Both the position numbers and the translations under genes were made by a program. Of a DNA stretch of 64,000 bases, positions 45,867 to 54,982 are shown one piece after another. The stretch covers positions 62,001 to 126,000 of the forward strand of contig NZ_MUHR01000001.1 of NCBI RefSeq assembly GCF_002105285.1. The letters run 5' to 3'. Within the stretch, counting starts at the first letter, position 1. Every line of letters begins with the position of its first letter. The stretch is from Planktotalea arctica. Its GTDB lineage: Bacteria; Pseudomonadota; Alphaproteobacteria; Rhodobacterales; Rhodobacteraceae. Below the pieces are notes generated by a model that had not been told where the DNA came from, did not search any database, and worked only from the letters and a program-made list of their open reading frames with translations.

Positions 45867-46736
45867 TCAGACGCGCACGAGTTTCTCGTAGGCTTCTGAA
45901 ATCTCACGCGTCAATGCGCCGACCTCAAAGTTATAATCGCCGATCTGGCCAACCGGCGTCACTTCTGCCGCCGTTCCAGTCAGCCAGCACTGCTCAAAGC
46001 CTTCAACCTCTTCCGGCATGATCACGCGCTCATTCACGGTGATGCCGCGTTCTTGCAGCATGCCGATCACCGTCTGACGTGTGATCCCGTTAAGGAAGGC
46101 ATCGGGCTTGGGCGTATGCACTTCGCCGTCCTTTACAAAGAAGATATTCGCGCCTGTAGCCTCGGCCACGTAGCCGCGATAATCGAACATCATCGCATCA
46201 GAGCAACCTTTGGCCTCTGCCGCGTGCTTGGACATGGTCGCGATCATATACAGACCCGCCGCCTTGGCTTGGGACGGTGCCGTCTCGGGTGAGGGGCGTT
46301 TCCATTTCGCGATATCGAGCTTTGCGCCCTTCATCTTGGCATCGCCGTAATAATTGCCCCACTCCCAAACGGCCACTGCCATATGAACAGGGTTGCGCGC
46401 TGACGCGACGCCCATATCTTCACCAGCGCCGCGCCATGCAACTGCGCGTACATAGGCATCTTTGAGTCCGTTGGCTTCCAAAGCGGCGGTTTTGGCGGCC
46501 TCGATTTCATCCACAGTATAGGGAATATCAAAGTCGATAAGTTTGCCAGAATTGATCAGACGCTGCGAGTGTTCGCGCGATTTGAAAATCTTGCCGGAAT
46601 AGCAACGCTCGCCCTCGAATACGGAAGAGGCGTAGTGCATCGCATGGGTCAGGATATGCACATTGGCATCGCGCCATTCGACGAGCTTGCCGTCCATCCA
46701 GATTTTTCCGTCGCGATCTGCATAAGATCCAGCCAT
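45867..46736 (-). CDS. ilvE: Branched-chain amino acid aminotransferase IlvE
   Basis: A 289-residue fold type IV PLP enzyme catalysing the last step of Leu, Ile and Val synthesis. PLP Lys158 lies in SQAKAAGLYM; other motifs are VHILTHAMHYASSVFEGERC, GYVAEATGANIFFVKDG and LNGITRQTVIGML. It complements the leu genes of this window but has its own transcript, divergent from petP. GGAG-type site precedes the ATG. Confidence 0.95.
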   Translation of the reverse strand: MAGSYADRDGKIWMDGKLVEWRDANVHILTHAMHYASSVFEGERCYSGKIFKSREHSQRLINSGKLIDFDIPYTVDEIEAAKTAALEANGLKDAYVRAVAWRGAGEDMGVASARNPVHMAVAVWEWGNYYGDAKMKGAKLDIAKWKRPSPETAPSQAKAAGLYMIATMSKHAAEAKGCSDAMMFDYRGYVAEATGANIFFVKDGEVHTPKPDAFLNGITRQTVIGMLQERGITVNERVIMPEEVEGFEQCWLTGTAAEVTPVGQIGDYNFEVGALTREISEAYEKLVRV

Positions 46737-46831
46737 CGTGCTCTCCTTCCATGTTTTCCATTTGTTGCGCGCGTTACGTCCGAAGTGGACATAATATTGC
46801 GCTAAAACTGAGAATCGCTAACAGTCCGTTA

Positions 46832-46860
46832 TTGGAAAGTCAATAAAGCTGACATATAAT
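46832..46860 (+). promoter_or_regulatory. Sigma-70 promoter of petP-petR
   Basis: TTGGAA (46832-46837), 17-base spacer, TATAAT (46855-46860), a near-consensus housekeeping promoter. Transcription would start near 46867, leaving a leader of about 20 bases before the ATG at 46888. Confidence 0.7.
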
Positions 46861-46887
46861 TTGCCAAAGACCCGAGAAAGGCCAGCC

Positions 46888-47394
46888 ATGTCCGACCGCA
46901 GTCCAGCGCAGCATAGCGATATGCTCTTGTTCCTCACGGACGAGCAATTGCGCCAAGGGATCGAGGCGATGTTCTTTGCCTATCAGGGTTTTACTGCTGA
47001 TCCCGATCGTATTCTTGCTGGTATGGCCTACGGCCGTGCGCATCACCGCGCGGTACATTTCATCAACCGTGCACCCGGCACGACGGTGAACAATCTGCTC
47101 GGTATTCTAGGTGTGACCAAGCAATCGCTGAACCGGGTTTTGCGAACTTTGATCGAGGATGGTTTGGTTGAAAGCAAAGTAGGGCGCGTGGATAAACGAG
47201 AGCGCCATTTGTTCCTTACCGAGGCGGGCGCAGAGTTGGAGCGCAAACTCTCTGATGCGCAGCGCGCTCGCATGCGCGCCGCTTACCGCGATGCTGGTCC
47301 CGAGGCTGTGACTGGCTTTCGCGCCGTACTTGAGGCAATGATGGACCCCAACATGCGCCGTAAGTCCAGCGCACTCAAGGAAAGCAGCACATGA
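46888..47394 (+). CDS. petP: MarR family regulator, PetP-like
   Basis: 168 residues, MarR-type winged helix (GRAHHRAVHFINRAPGTTVN, LLGILGVTKQSLNRVLRTLI, wing GRVDKRERHLFLTE). In Rhodobacter capsulatus a MarR protein, PetP, is encoded just before response regulator PetR upstream of petABC; the same MarR-then-regulator pair with a 4-base overlap occurs here, so the name is by analogy. petABC is not adjacent. Start chosen at ATG 46888 after AAAGG; an upstream in-frame TTG at 46861 is unlikely. Confidence 0.8.
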   Translation: MSDRSPAQHSDMLLFLTDEQLRQGIEAMFFAYQGFTADPDRILAGMAYGRAHHRAVHFINRAPGTTVNNLLGILGVTKQSLNRVLRTLIEDGLVESKVGRVDKRERHLFLTEAGAELERKLSDAQRARMRAAYRDAGPEAVTGFRAVLEAMMDPNMRRKSSALKESST

Positions 47395-48092
47395 GTGATC
47401 CAGACGCCCATCTTTTGATCGTAGATGACGACGAACGCATTCGTGGCCTGTTGCAGAAATTCCTGATGCGTCATGGGTTTCTGGTGACCGCTGCGCGAGA
47501 CGCGGCCCATGCGCGGCGCATTTTGGGTGGGCTTGATTTCGATCTGATCGTACTGGATGTCATGATGCCGGGCGAAGATGGTATCAGCCTGACACGCGAT
47601 TTGCGCAAGACTTCGACAACGCCGATCATGCTGCTGACTGCCAAAGGCGAGACAGAAAACCGGATCGAGGGTCTCGAAGCAGGGGCGGACGATTACCTGC
47701 CCAAGCCGTTCGAACCCAAAGAACTGCTGCTGCGCATTAATGCGATCCTGCGCCGTATGCCTGAGGCAGAAGCGGTGAACACGGCACCTAAAGTTTTGCA
47801 CCTTGGCCCCGTGCGCTATGACATCGAGCGCGGCGAAATGTGGAACGGTGATGACATCGTGCGCCTGACTGCCACAGAAGCGCAGCTGATGCGGATCTTC
47901 TCCAAACACGTGGGTGAACCTGTGAGCCGCGTGCAAATGGTCGAGGAATTAGGCCGTGATCGCGGCCAGGCCCAAGAGCGCGCGGTGGATGTGCAGATCA
48001 CCCGCCTGCGGCGCAAGATCGAAGTTGACCCAAAGCAACCCCGCTACATGCAGACCGTGCGCGGCGCTGGCTACATGTTGGCGCCTGATTGA
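47391..48092 (+). CDS. petR: OmpR-type response regulator, PetR-like
   Basis: 233 residues: receiver domain (acidic pocket VDDDERIRG, phospho-acceptor Asp56 in LIVLDVMMPGEDG, Lys85 in LTAKGE) and a C-terminal OmpR/PhoB winged helix (about 135-230; RLTATEAQLMRIF, DVQITRLRRKIEVDPKQPRY). It overlaps petP by ATGA. No histidine kinase is encoded nearby, so it is an orphan here; petR naming follows the R. capsulatus arrangement. Confidence 0.85.
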   Translation: MSDPDAHLLIVDDDERIRGLLQKFLMRHGFLVTAARDAAHARRILGGLDFDLIVLDVMMPGEDGISLTRDLRKTSTTPIMLLTAKGETENRIEGLEAGADDYLPKPFEPKELLLRINAILRRMPEAEAVNTAPKVLHLGPVRYDIERGEMWNGDDIVRLTATEAQLMRIFSKHVGEPVSRVQMVEELGRDRGQAQERAVDVQITRLRRKIEVDPKQPRYMQTVRGAGYMLAPD

Positions 48093-48186
48093 GGCTTAGC
48101 GACTTTATGAGGCGGGGGCAGGCCAGTTGGCTGGTGCTAGCACAGGCCATCTGCGATGCTCGTTCTGAGCCGAGAGGAAAACAGAA

Positions 48187-49113
48187 ATGACCACAGCCCT
48201 TATCACCCATCCAGATTGCCTTGAGCATGTCACGCCCGCAGGCCACCCCGAGCAGGTCGCGCGGCTGGAATACATCCTGCGCGCGCTCAAGGACAAAGAC
48301 GTCACGCGCATCAATGCGCCCTTGGGCAGCGAAGATGATATTATGCGCTGCCATCCTGCTAGCCATATCACCGACCTGCGCAGCGCACTTCCGAATGTGG
48401 GCAATCGTCAGCTAGATGCGGATACGCATATGTCGCCCGGCTCGCTCGATGCTGCGTTTCGCGCGGTGGGGGCTGTGACCAAAGCGGTGGACATGGTGAT
48501 AGCCGGTGAGGCGCATAACGCATTCGCCGCGATCCGCCCCCCGGGGCATCATTGCGAAACAAGCACGCCCATGGGCTTCTGCCTGTTCGGCAACGTCGCG
48601 ATTGGCGCGAAATATGCGTTGGAGCATCATGGCCTTAAACGTGTCGCAGTCGTGGATTTCGACGTGCATCACGGCAACGGCACGCAAGACTTGCTCTGGA
48701 ACGAGGCGCGCGCGCTGGTGATTACCTCGCAGCAAATGCCGCTTTGGCCTGGAACCGGCGAGCGCTCCGATAAGGGTGGGCATGACAATGTCCTTAACCT
48801 GCCCATCGCGCCGGGCAGCACAGGCGATCAAATGCGCGCGCTTTACACGACCGAAGTGTTCCCCCGTCTGCGTGCGTTCAATCCAGAAATGATCTTCATC
48901 TGCGCAGGCTTCGATGCGCATCAGGACGACCCGCTCGCAGGGCTCAACTGGTCTACTGCCGATTTCAAATGGCTCACGACAGAGCTGTGCAAAATTGCAG
49001 GGGAAATTTGCGAGGGGCGTGTGGTCTCTGCGCTGGAAGGCGGCTATGACTTGGACGCGCTCGCCGACGCTGTGGGCGCGCATGTCGATGCTTTGATGGA
49101 GGCCAGCGCATGA
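48187..49113 (+). CDS. Histone deacetylase family protein (AcuC/HdaH-like)
   Basis: A 308-residue zinc-dependent deacetylase of the arginase/HDAC fold. Active-site parts: RPPGHHCETSTPMGFC (His121/His122), DFDVHHGNGTQ (zinc ligands Asp159 and His161) and GFDAHQDDPLAGL (third zinc ligand Asp243). Possible substrates are acetyl-polyamines or acetylated proteins. GAGAGGAAAAC precedes the ATG. It overlaps xseB by 4 bases, so it is translated with xseB-ispA. Confidence 0.9.
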   Translation: MTTALITHPDCLEHVTPAGHPEQVARLEYILRALKDKDVTRINAPLGSEDDIMRCHPASHITDLRSALPNVGNRQLDADTHMSPGSLDAAFRAVGAVTKAVDMVIAGEAHNAFAAIRPPGHHCETSTPMGFCLFGNVAIGAKYALEHHGLKRVAVVDFDVHHGNGTQDLLWNEARALVITSQQMPLWPGTGERSDKGGHDNVLNLPIAPGSTGDQMRALYTTEVFPRLRAFNPEMIFICAGFDAHQDDPLAGLNWSTADFKWLTTELCKIAGEICEGRVVSALEGGYDLDALADAVGAHVDALMEASA

Positions 49114-49352
49114 GCGATGCAAACGTGACAGAAATGAGCTTTGAGCAGGCCATGGGCGAGCTTGAGCAAGTGGTTAGCCAGCTTGAACGCGGGGATGTGC
49201 CGCTGGAGCAATCTATCGCGCTTTACGAGCGGGGCGCGCAGTTGAAGAAACGCTGCGAGGCGAAGCTGAAAGAGGCTGAGGAAAAGGTCGCAGCGATCAC
49301 ATTCGACGGTGATGGCGCGCCCAAAGGAACGACCCCTGTCGAGGGGCTGTGA
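49110..49352 (+). CDS. xseB: Exodeoxyribonuclease VII small subunit XseB
   Basis: An 80-residue helical subunit of exonuclease VII, with the family core MSFEQAMGELEQVVSQLERG and LYERGAQLKKRCEAKLKEAE. Overlaps the deacetylase gene and ispA by 4 bases each; xseB-ispA-dxs is a common bacterial order. xseA is not in the window. Confidence 0.95.
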   Translation: MSDANVTEMSFEQAMGELEQVVSQLERGDVPLEQSIALYERGAQLKKRCEAKLKEAEEKVAAITFDGDGAPKGTTPVEGL

Positions 49353-50221
49353 CACTTCAAACAGATATGAGTGTTTGGTCTGCGCAAGTAGATCAACATT
49401 TCGCGCGCGTGCTATCTGGCTTCGCGGATGTGCCTGTGGTGCAGGCCATGCGCTATGCGACTACAGGTGGCAAACGCCTGCGCGCGTTTCTCGTGCGTGA
49501 AGGTGCCCGTGTCTGTGGCGGTGATGCGGTTCGCGCGATTTGGCCTGCCTGTGCGATTGAGGCGCTGCATGCTTACTCGCTCGTGCATGACGATTTGCCC
49601 TGCATGGACGATGATGATCTGCGCCGTGGTCAGCCGACAGTCCATGTTAAATGGGATGACGCGACGGCTGTGCTCTGTGGAGATGCCTTGCAAACGCTTG
49701 CGTTCGAACTGGTGAGCAACCCGAATTGCCACGACAACCCATTGGTGCGCTCAACGCTCGCGTTAAGCCTCGCGCGTGCGAGCGGAGCTACGGGCATGGT
49801 ATACGGTCAGGCGCTTGATATTGAAGCGGAAAAAGCGGCGACACCGCTGACGCTTGAGCAAATAACCGAGTTGCAAAATGGCAAAACCGGCGCGCTTATC
49901 ACTTGGTCTGCGACCGTTGGTGCAACGCTTGCCCAAGCCGACGCTAAACCGCTCCAAACCTATGGCGATGCGCTTGGCCTCGCCTTTCAAATTGCCGACG
50001 ATATCCTCGATGTAACGGGTGATGCTGCCACCCTTGGCAAGGCAGCGCAGAAGGATGCAGATGCCGGCAAGGCTACGTTCGTGTCCCTATTGGGCCTTGA
50101 AGGGGCAAAGCGCCGCGCCGAAACGCTGGTGGAATCGGCCCTTGATGCGCTAACTGTCTATGGCGAAGACGCTGACAACCTGCGTGCAACCGCGCGTTTC
50201 GTGATCCAGCGCCGTTCTTGA
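49349..50221 (+). CDS. ispA: Polyprenyl synthetase, farnesyl diphosphate synthase IspA
   Basis: A 290-residue trans-prenyltransferase condensing IPP with DMAPP/GPP. First Asp-rich motif DDLPCMDDDDLRRGQPTVH (Asp81/82/87), second FQIADDILDVTGD, and TGGKRLRAFLV near the N-terminus (IPP binding). The GTG start at 49349 overlaps the xseB stop (GTGA); ATG at 49367 is an alternative. dxs follows 24 bases downstream. Confidence 0.93.
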   Translation: MTLQTDMSVWSAQVDQHFARVLSGFADVPVVQAMRYATTGGKRLRAFLVREGARVCGGDAVRAIWPACAIEALHAYSLVHDDLPCMDDDDLRRGQPTVHVKWDDATAVLCGDALQTLAFELVSNPNCHDNPLVRSTLALSLARASGATGMVYGQALDIEAEKAATPLTLEQITELQNGKTGALITWSATVGATLAQADAKPLQTYGDALGLAFQIADDILDVTGDAATLGKAAQKDADAGKATFVSLLGLEGAKRRAETLVESALDALTVYGEDADNLRATARFVIQRRS

Positions 50222-50245
50222 TGTTTTACCGAAGGGACATGCCCC

Positions 50246-52174
50246 ATGTCTGATCGCCCGATTACCCCGCTTTTGGACCGTGTAAACCGGCCCAGTGATC
50301 TTAAGCAGTTTTCCGATACGGAACTGGTACGCGTGGCGCAGGAATTGCGTTCTGAGACGATTTCGGCGGTTTCTGAAACAGGCGGTCACTTGGGCGCTGG
50401 TCTTGGGGTCGTTGAGTTGACAGTCGCGCTGCATGCTGTGTTCAACACGCCCAAGGACAAAATTGTCTGGGATGTGGGCCATCAGTGCTACCCTCATAAA
50501 ATCCTGACTGAACGTCGCGACCGTATTCGGACCCTGCGCATGAAGGATGGTCTGAGCGGGTTCACCAAACGTAGCGAAAGCGTCTATGACCCCTTCGGCG
50601 CTGCGCATTCCTCGACCTCTATTTCTGCCGCTTTGGGCTTTGCTGTGGCGCGTGATCTGGGCGGTGAATGTCCCGGTGGGCTTGGCGATGGGATTGCCGT
50701 GATTGGCGATGGCTCGATCAGTGCTGGCATGGCGTTCGAGGCGATGAACAACGCGGGTCATCTCAAGAAACGTATGTTCGTGATCCTGAATGATAACGAG
50801 ATGAGCATTGCGCCGCCTGTTGGTGCCATGTCCTCCTATCTCAGCCGACTTTATGCCGAAGAGCCGTTTCAAGACCTGAAAAACGCTGCCAAGGGGGCAG
50901 TGAGCCTGCTGCCAGAACCCTTCCGTGAGGGGGCGAAGCGTGCCAAGGATATGCTCAAGGGCATGACAGTTGGCGGGACCTTGTTCGAGCAACTTGGCTT
51001 TTCTTACCTTGGCCCCATCGACGGGCATGACATGGACCAGCTTTTGCCGGTTCTGCGCACGGTGCATGCGCGTGCAACGGGGCCAGTTTTGATCCATGTG
51101 ATAACGAAAAAAGGCAAGGGATACGCTCCAGCGGAGCAAGCGCGCGACAAAGGGCATGCGACTGCGAAATTCGATGTGATCACCGGCGAGCAAAAGAAAT
51201 CCCCGTCCAACGCGCCCAGTTACACCAAGGTGTTCGCAGAAAGCCTGCTGAAAGAGGCGGCGCTTGATGACAAAATTTGTGCTGTCACCGCCGCGATGCC
51301 GGATGGCACGGGCCTGAACCTGTTTGCGCAGCGCTACCCGAGCCGCTGTTTTGACGTGGCCATCGCTGAACAGCACGGCGTGACATTCTCTGCTGCGCTT
51401 GCCGCTGGCGGAATGAAGCCTTTTTGCACTATGTATTCTACGTTTTTACAGCGCGGTTATGACCAAGTCGTGCATGACGTCGCTATCCAGCGTCTGCCCG
51501 TGCGTTTCGCCATTGATCGCGCGGGTCTCGTTGGCGCAGACGGGGCGACCCATGCGGGGGCATTTGATATCGCCTACCTTAGCAATCTTCCTGGATTCAC
51601 CGTGATGGCCGCTGCGGATGAGGCTGAACTTGTGCATATGGTTGCCACGGCTGTTGCGCATAATGATGGGCCGATTGCCTTTCGCTTTCCGCGCGGCGAA
51701 GGGGTTGGCGTTGAGATGCCCGAGAAGGGCGTACCGCTTGAGATTGGCAAAGGCCGCATGATCCGGCAGGGCAAGGGCGTTGCGATCCTGTCGTTCGGGA
51801 CGCGCTTGAAAGAGGTGGAGGATGCCTGCGACGCGCTCGCCGCTAAGGGCATAACGCCCACCATTGCAGACGCGCGGTTCTCCAAGCCACTGGATCGCGA
51901 TTTGATCTTGCAATTGGCAAGTGATCATGAGGCGCTGATTACGATTGAAGAGGGCGCAATCGGCGGTTTCGGCAGCCACGTCGCGCAGTTGTTGGCGGAA
52001 GAGGGCGTGTTCGATACTGGCCTCAAATATCGCTCCATGGTTTTGCCCGATATCTTCATCGACCAGTCCGATCCGCGTGACATGTATCGCGTAGCGGGGC
52101 TAAATTCACAAGACATCGAAGCCAAGGTTCTGGATGTCCTGGGCATCGCGCAAATCGGCTCGAAAAAGGCATGA
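50246..52174 (+). CDS. dxs: 1-deoxy-D-xylulose-5-phosphate synthase Dxs
   Basis: A 642-residue thiamine diphosphate enzyme making DXP from pyruvate and glyceraldehyde 3-phosphate, entry to the MEP isoprenoid pathway. Motifs: [18 protein letters not shown]/Mg motif [18 protein letters not shown], catalytic [14 protein letters not shown] and [21 protein letters not shown] precedes the ATG. The stop overlaps the P450 start by ATGA. Confidence 0.96.
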   Translation: MSDRPITPLLDRVNRPSDLKQFSDTELVRVAQELRSETISAVSETGGHLGAGLGVVELTVALHAVFNTPKDKIVWDVGHQCYPHKILTERRDRIRTLRMKDGLSGFTKRSESVYDPFGAAHSSTSISAALGFAVARDLGGECPGGLGDGIAVIGDGSISAGMAFEAMNNAGHLKKRMFVILNDNEMSIAPPVGAMSSYLSRLYAEEPFQDLKNAAKGAVSLLPEPFREGAKRAKDMLKGMTVGGTLFEQLGFSYLGPIDGHDMDQLLPVLRTVHARATGPVLIHVITKKGKGYAPAEQARDKGHATAKFDVITGEQKKSPSNAPSYTKVFAESLLKEAALDDKICAVTAAMPDGTGLNLFAQRYPSRCFDVAIAEQHGVTFSAALAAGGMKPFCTMYSTFLQRGYDQVVHDVAIQRLPVRFAIDRAGLVGADGATHAGAFDIAYLSNLPGFTVMAAADEAELVHMVATAVAHNDGPIAFRFPRGEGVGVEMPEKGVPLEIGKGRMIRQGKGVAILSFGTRLKEVEDACDALAAKGITPTIADARFSKPLDRDLILQLASDHEALITIEEGAIGGFGSHVAQLLAEEGVFDTGLKYRSMVLPDIFIDQSDPRDMYRVAGLNSQDIEAKVLDVLGIAQIGSKKA

Positions 52175-53361
52175 GTTTCATGCTGACAAACCTGCCCGCA
52201 GGTTATCACGACAACCCATACCCCCACTACGCGTTTCTGCGCGAACAGGCCCCCGTTTGCGCGCAGCCAGACGGCTCTTTCATTATTTCGCGTCACGCTG
52301 ATCTAGATATGATCTACCGTGATAATGCGCGCTTCATCTCGGACAAAAAGAAGGTGTTCACGCCGAAATTCGGCACGGATGCACCTTTGTTCGAGCATCA
52401 CACAACATCGTTGGTGTTCAACGATCCACCCCTGCACACGCGCGTGCGCAAGATTATGGTAGGCGCTATGAACCCGCGTGCGCTTGCGTCGATGGAACCA
52501 GGTCTGGTGACTTTGGTTGATGGCCTGCTGGATGAGATGGAGGGCGCAGGTGAAGTCGATTTGATCGAGGCTTTCGCAGGTGCGATCCCTATCGAAGTCA
52601 TTGGCAACCTGTTCAATATTCCACGCGAAGGCCGTGGCCCTCTGCGCGACTGGTCGCTGGCAATCTTGGGCGCGTTAGAGCCGCAATTGACGCCCGAGCA
52701 GGAAGTGCGCGGCAACAAAGCTGTACTCGATTTTGTGACCTTCCTGACGGAAATTGTCGCGGATCGCCGCTTGCGCCCCGGCGATCCGCAAACGGACGTG
52801 CTGACACGTTTGATTCAAAGCGAGGAGGGGCAGCTAAGCCCTGTCGAGCTTTATCAAAACTGCATTTTCATTCTCAACGCAGGGCATGAGACGACGACCA
52901 ACCTGATCGGCAACGCGCTCTGGCTTTTGAGCGAGGATCGCGTTGCGCGGGAAGGTCTGATCGTAGAGCCGAAATTGATCACCACAGCCGTCGACGAATT
53001 CTTGCGCATGGAAAGCCCCAACCAGTTTGGCAACCGCCTCACCACCGAGGACATGACGCTGCACGGAACGCATATCCCCGCTGGTACGGACCTGCACATG
53101 AGCATTGGCGCGGCCAATCGCGACCCTGCGCAATTCGAAAATCCAGACGTTTTGCAACTGGCTCGCCGCCCTAACAAACACCTCGCTTTTGCTGGCGGCG
53201 CACACACATGCGTTGGCCTCACTCTTGCGCGGATGGAAGGGCGGGTCGCCATTGGAAAATTCCTAGAGCGCTTCCCGAAATACGAGATCACCAGCGGTGC
53301 GACACGTGCGGCCCGCATCCGGTTTCGCGGGTTTTCGAAGCTGCCTGCGTTGCTTGGCTAA
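52171..53361 (+). CDS. Cytochrome P450
   Basis: A 396-residue soluble class I P450. Oxygen-binding I-helix AGHETT (237-242), K-helix EFLR (276-279) and heme-Cys motif [18 protein letters not shown] with Cys347. It needs ferredoxin and reductase partners, not found here. Translational coupling to dxs (ATGA) and nearby ispA suggest oxidation of an isoprenoid-derived substrate such as a carotenoid, terpenoid or quinone; this is inference from context only. Confidence 0.9.
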   Translation: MSFMLTNLPAGYHDNPYPHYAFLREQAPVCAQPDGSFIISRHADLDMIYRDNARFISDKKKVFTPKFGTDAPLFEHHTTSLVFNDPPLHTRVRKIMVGAMNPRALASMEPGLVTLVDGLLDEMEGAGEVDLIEAFAGAIPIEVIGNLFNIPREGRGPLRDWSLAILGALEPQLTPEQEVRGNKAVLDFVTFLTEIVADRRLRPGDPQTDVLTRLIQSEEGQLSPVELYQNCIFILNAGHETTTNLIGNALWLLSEDRVAREGLIVEPKLITTAVDEFLRMESPNQFGNRLTTEDMTLHGTHIPAGTDLHMSIGAANRDPAQFENPDVLQLARRPNKHLAFAGGAHTCVGLTLARMEGRVAIGKFLERFPKYEITSGATRAARIRFRGFSKLPALLG

Positions 53362-53490
53362 AAGTTTCCAAGATTTGTCCATTTGCGCGCGCCTTATGAT
53401 CGTGATGCGCATGAATACCGGCGATACAGAAGCTGGCTATGGCAAACGATCAAGCGGATGCGCGTCGCGGAATCCCTTAGCCAGTAAACG

Positions 53491-53523
53491 CAAAAAGGCC
53501 CGAGTGGGAGGAACTCGGGCCTT
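53491..53523 (-). terminator. Terminator after the Hsp20 gene
   Basis: AAGGCCCGAGT (53495-53505) pairs with ACTCGGGCCTT (53513-53523), 11 bp with a 7-base loop. On the minus strand the stem is followed by TTTT, so it mainly ends hsp20 transcription; on the plus strand the following bases are not T-rich, although it may slow transcription from the P450 gene. Confidence 0.8.
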
Positions 53524-53546
53524 CGTCGCGCTGGGGTGGTTAGGTG

Positions 53547-54014
53547 TTAGTTAACGGCTTTCGCCTCGACCACATCCTTATCAACTGAGCCTGCGCGCGC
53601 GATTTCGATCTGGCGTGGTTTCAGTGCTTCGGGCATCTCGCGGCTCAGATCAATGTGCAGCATGCCGTCCTCGTGGCTTGCGCCTGTGACGCGCACGTGA
53701 TCCGCAAGGTGGAAGCGTCGCTCGAACGCGCGTGTCGCGATGCCGCGGTGTAGATAGGTCCGCTCTGCCGCTTCCTCGCCCTTGCGCGCAGAAACGAATA
53801 GCGCACCGTCCTTTACTTCGACGGACAGATCGGCGTCAGAGAAACCGGCGACGGCGATCGAGATGCGATAGTCGTCATCAGAGGTCTTTTCGATGTTATA
53901 CGGTGGGTATGTATTGGCGCTGACATCGTTGGACATAACGCGGTCCATCATGTCTGCAATCTGGTCGAAGCCAATTGTCGCGCGGTGCATTGGCGCGAAA
54001 TCAAAAGTACGCAT
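53547..54014 (-). CDS. Small heat shock protein Hsp20 (IbpA family)
   Basis: A 155-residue alpha-crystallin-domain holdase chaperone that prevents aggregation of unfolded proteins. The N-terminus IGFDQIADMMDRVMS fits IbpA/HspH; the domain covers about residues 38-130 (YPPYNIEKTSDDDYRISIAV, FERRFHLADHV, GMLHIDLSREMPEALKPRQI, with the I-x-I-like end ALKPRQIEI). AGGA sits 6 bases before the ATG. A sigma-32-like promoter and ROSE-like leader lie upstream, so both transcription and translation are likely heat-controlled. Confidence 0.93.
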   Translation of the reverse strand: MRTFDFAPMHRATIGFDQIADMMDRVMSNDVSANTYPPYNIEKTSDDDYRISIAVAGFSDADLSVEVKDGALFVSARKGEEAAERTYLHRGIATRAFERRFHLADHVRVTGASHEDGMLHIDLSREMPEALKPRQIEIARAGSVDKDVVEAKAVN

Positions 54015-54019
54015 GGGTC

Positions 54020-54101
54020 ATCCTCACTTGAGCAATAACAATATGTTAGCGATCTTCCCGTCCGGGACAGACCGAAGTACGCAGCCCATCATTGGCGCTG
54101 C
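54020..54101 (-). ncRNA. ROSE-like RNA thermometer in the hsp20 leader
   Basis: The 5' leader of about 90 bases can fold into a series of stems. The last is UUGCUC-AAGU-GAGGAU (54035-54020): AGGA of the ribosome site pairs with U-U-(G)-C-U, leaving the unpaired G that is the mark of ROSE thermometers. Upstream are UAACA-UAU-UGUUA (54048-54036), a middle stem with CUUC/GAAG ends (54077-54054) and GCAGC/GCUGC (54101-54081). At low temperature the ribosome site would be masked. Known ROSE elements precede the same gene class in rhizobia and enterobacteria; identity here is from sequence only. Confidence 0.6.
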
Positions 54102-54111
54102 GGTAGTTTAG

Positions 54112-54140
54112 AGTTGGGGGCCGTGGATAATGGTTTCAAG
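54112..54140 (-). promoter_or_regulatory. Sigma-32 (RpoH) promoter of hsp20
   Basis: On the minus strand CTTGAAA (54140-54134), a 13-base spacer and CCCCCAACT (54120-54112) match the heat-shock promoter pattern CTTGAA/CCCCATnT closely. Start of transcription near 54105 gives the 90-base leader described separately. Confidence 0.7.
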
Positions 54141-54153
54141 GGTCGTGAAACAG

Positions 54154-54975
54154 CTATTTCATGACTTTCAAAAATCGCGCCTGCGACGTGCTGCGCGAAG
54201 ACCGATCATTGACCGAAATACGTTTTGCACCGGTTGATCTCCGCGTAGGACTAGCGCGGATCGTGCGTTTCAGGGCCGCGACCGTATCGGGCAATTCCAT
54301 GCCGAAGGCGGCTTTGTTGCCGCGATAAGTGCCGGTCGCGGAGGTAAGCGAAACAATGGGGTAGCGCCCGTTTTCACGCGCAAAAATGGCAGAGCCGGAG
54401 GAACCATAGGTGACGTCACAGTCCAATACCAGCACGCCCTGCGCGCGCGCAAGGATGTTGCAGGCCTTTTGCCACGACATGTTTTCAGTGCGCCCTTGGC
54501 CGTAGGATACGACACTGACTGCGCCTTGGATTGGTGCGCTTGAATGAAGCGCGAAGGGATCGGCGACGCTGCTTGAAATCGGTTCATCCAGAAGGATAAG
54601 CGCGACATCGGAGGCGACGCGCGCTTGCGAAATCGCGCCTGTCGGCTCGTACCCCGGGTCAACGGCGATACGCATTGCGCGCTGCTCTGCGAGAGCCGTG
54701 CCGCTGGTCAAAGCAGCGCGAAAGGTCAAATTCTTAGCGCCATAAGCCTTGCCAGTGCTGGCGTTGTAAACACAGTGTGCAGCCGTCAGAACCAGATCGG
54801 CAGCAATCAAGGTGGCGCTGCAAAACCCATCGGGATTGTCCAGTCGGCCCACTGCCTCCAGCCCGAGCACTTCATCGCGGCTAACGAGCGGGTTCAGGGA
54901 GCTGGACTCGCTTGCCCAGCCCGGTAGCGCCATAGCAAGTGTAAAAGCTCCGGATATAAGTGTGCGCAAACTCAT
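54154..54975 (-). CDS. Trypsin-like serine protease (S1 family)
   Basis: A 273-residue exported protease. Signal peptide about 1-21 (ISGAFTLAMALPGWASE). Catalytic triad: His in LTAAHC, Asp in SDVALILLDEP, Ser in YGSSGSAIF. A basic C-terminal tail (after about residue 235; RASPTRRSTGAKRIS, RSSRSTSQARFLKV) extends beyond the protease domain. It lies 7 bases after a related protease gene, so the two are a tandem duplicate unit. Substrate unknown. Confidence 0.9.
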   Translation of the reverse strand: MSLRTLISGAFTLAMALPGWASESSSLNPLVSRDEVLGLEAVGRLDNPDGFCSATLIAADLVLTAAHCVYNASTGKAYGAKNLTFRAALTSGTALAEQRAMRIAVDPGYEPTGAISQARVASDVALILLDEPISSSVADPFALHSSAPIQGAVSVVSYGQGRTENMSWQKACNILARAQGVLVLDCDVTYGSSGSAIFARENGRYPIVSLTSATGTYRGNKAAFGMELPDTVAALKRTIRASPTRRSTGAKRISVNDRSSRSTSQARFLKVMK

Positions 54976-54982
54976 TGATTTC

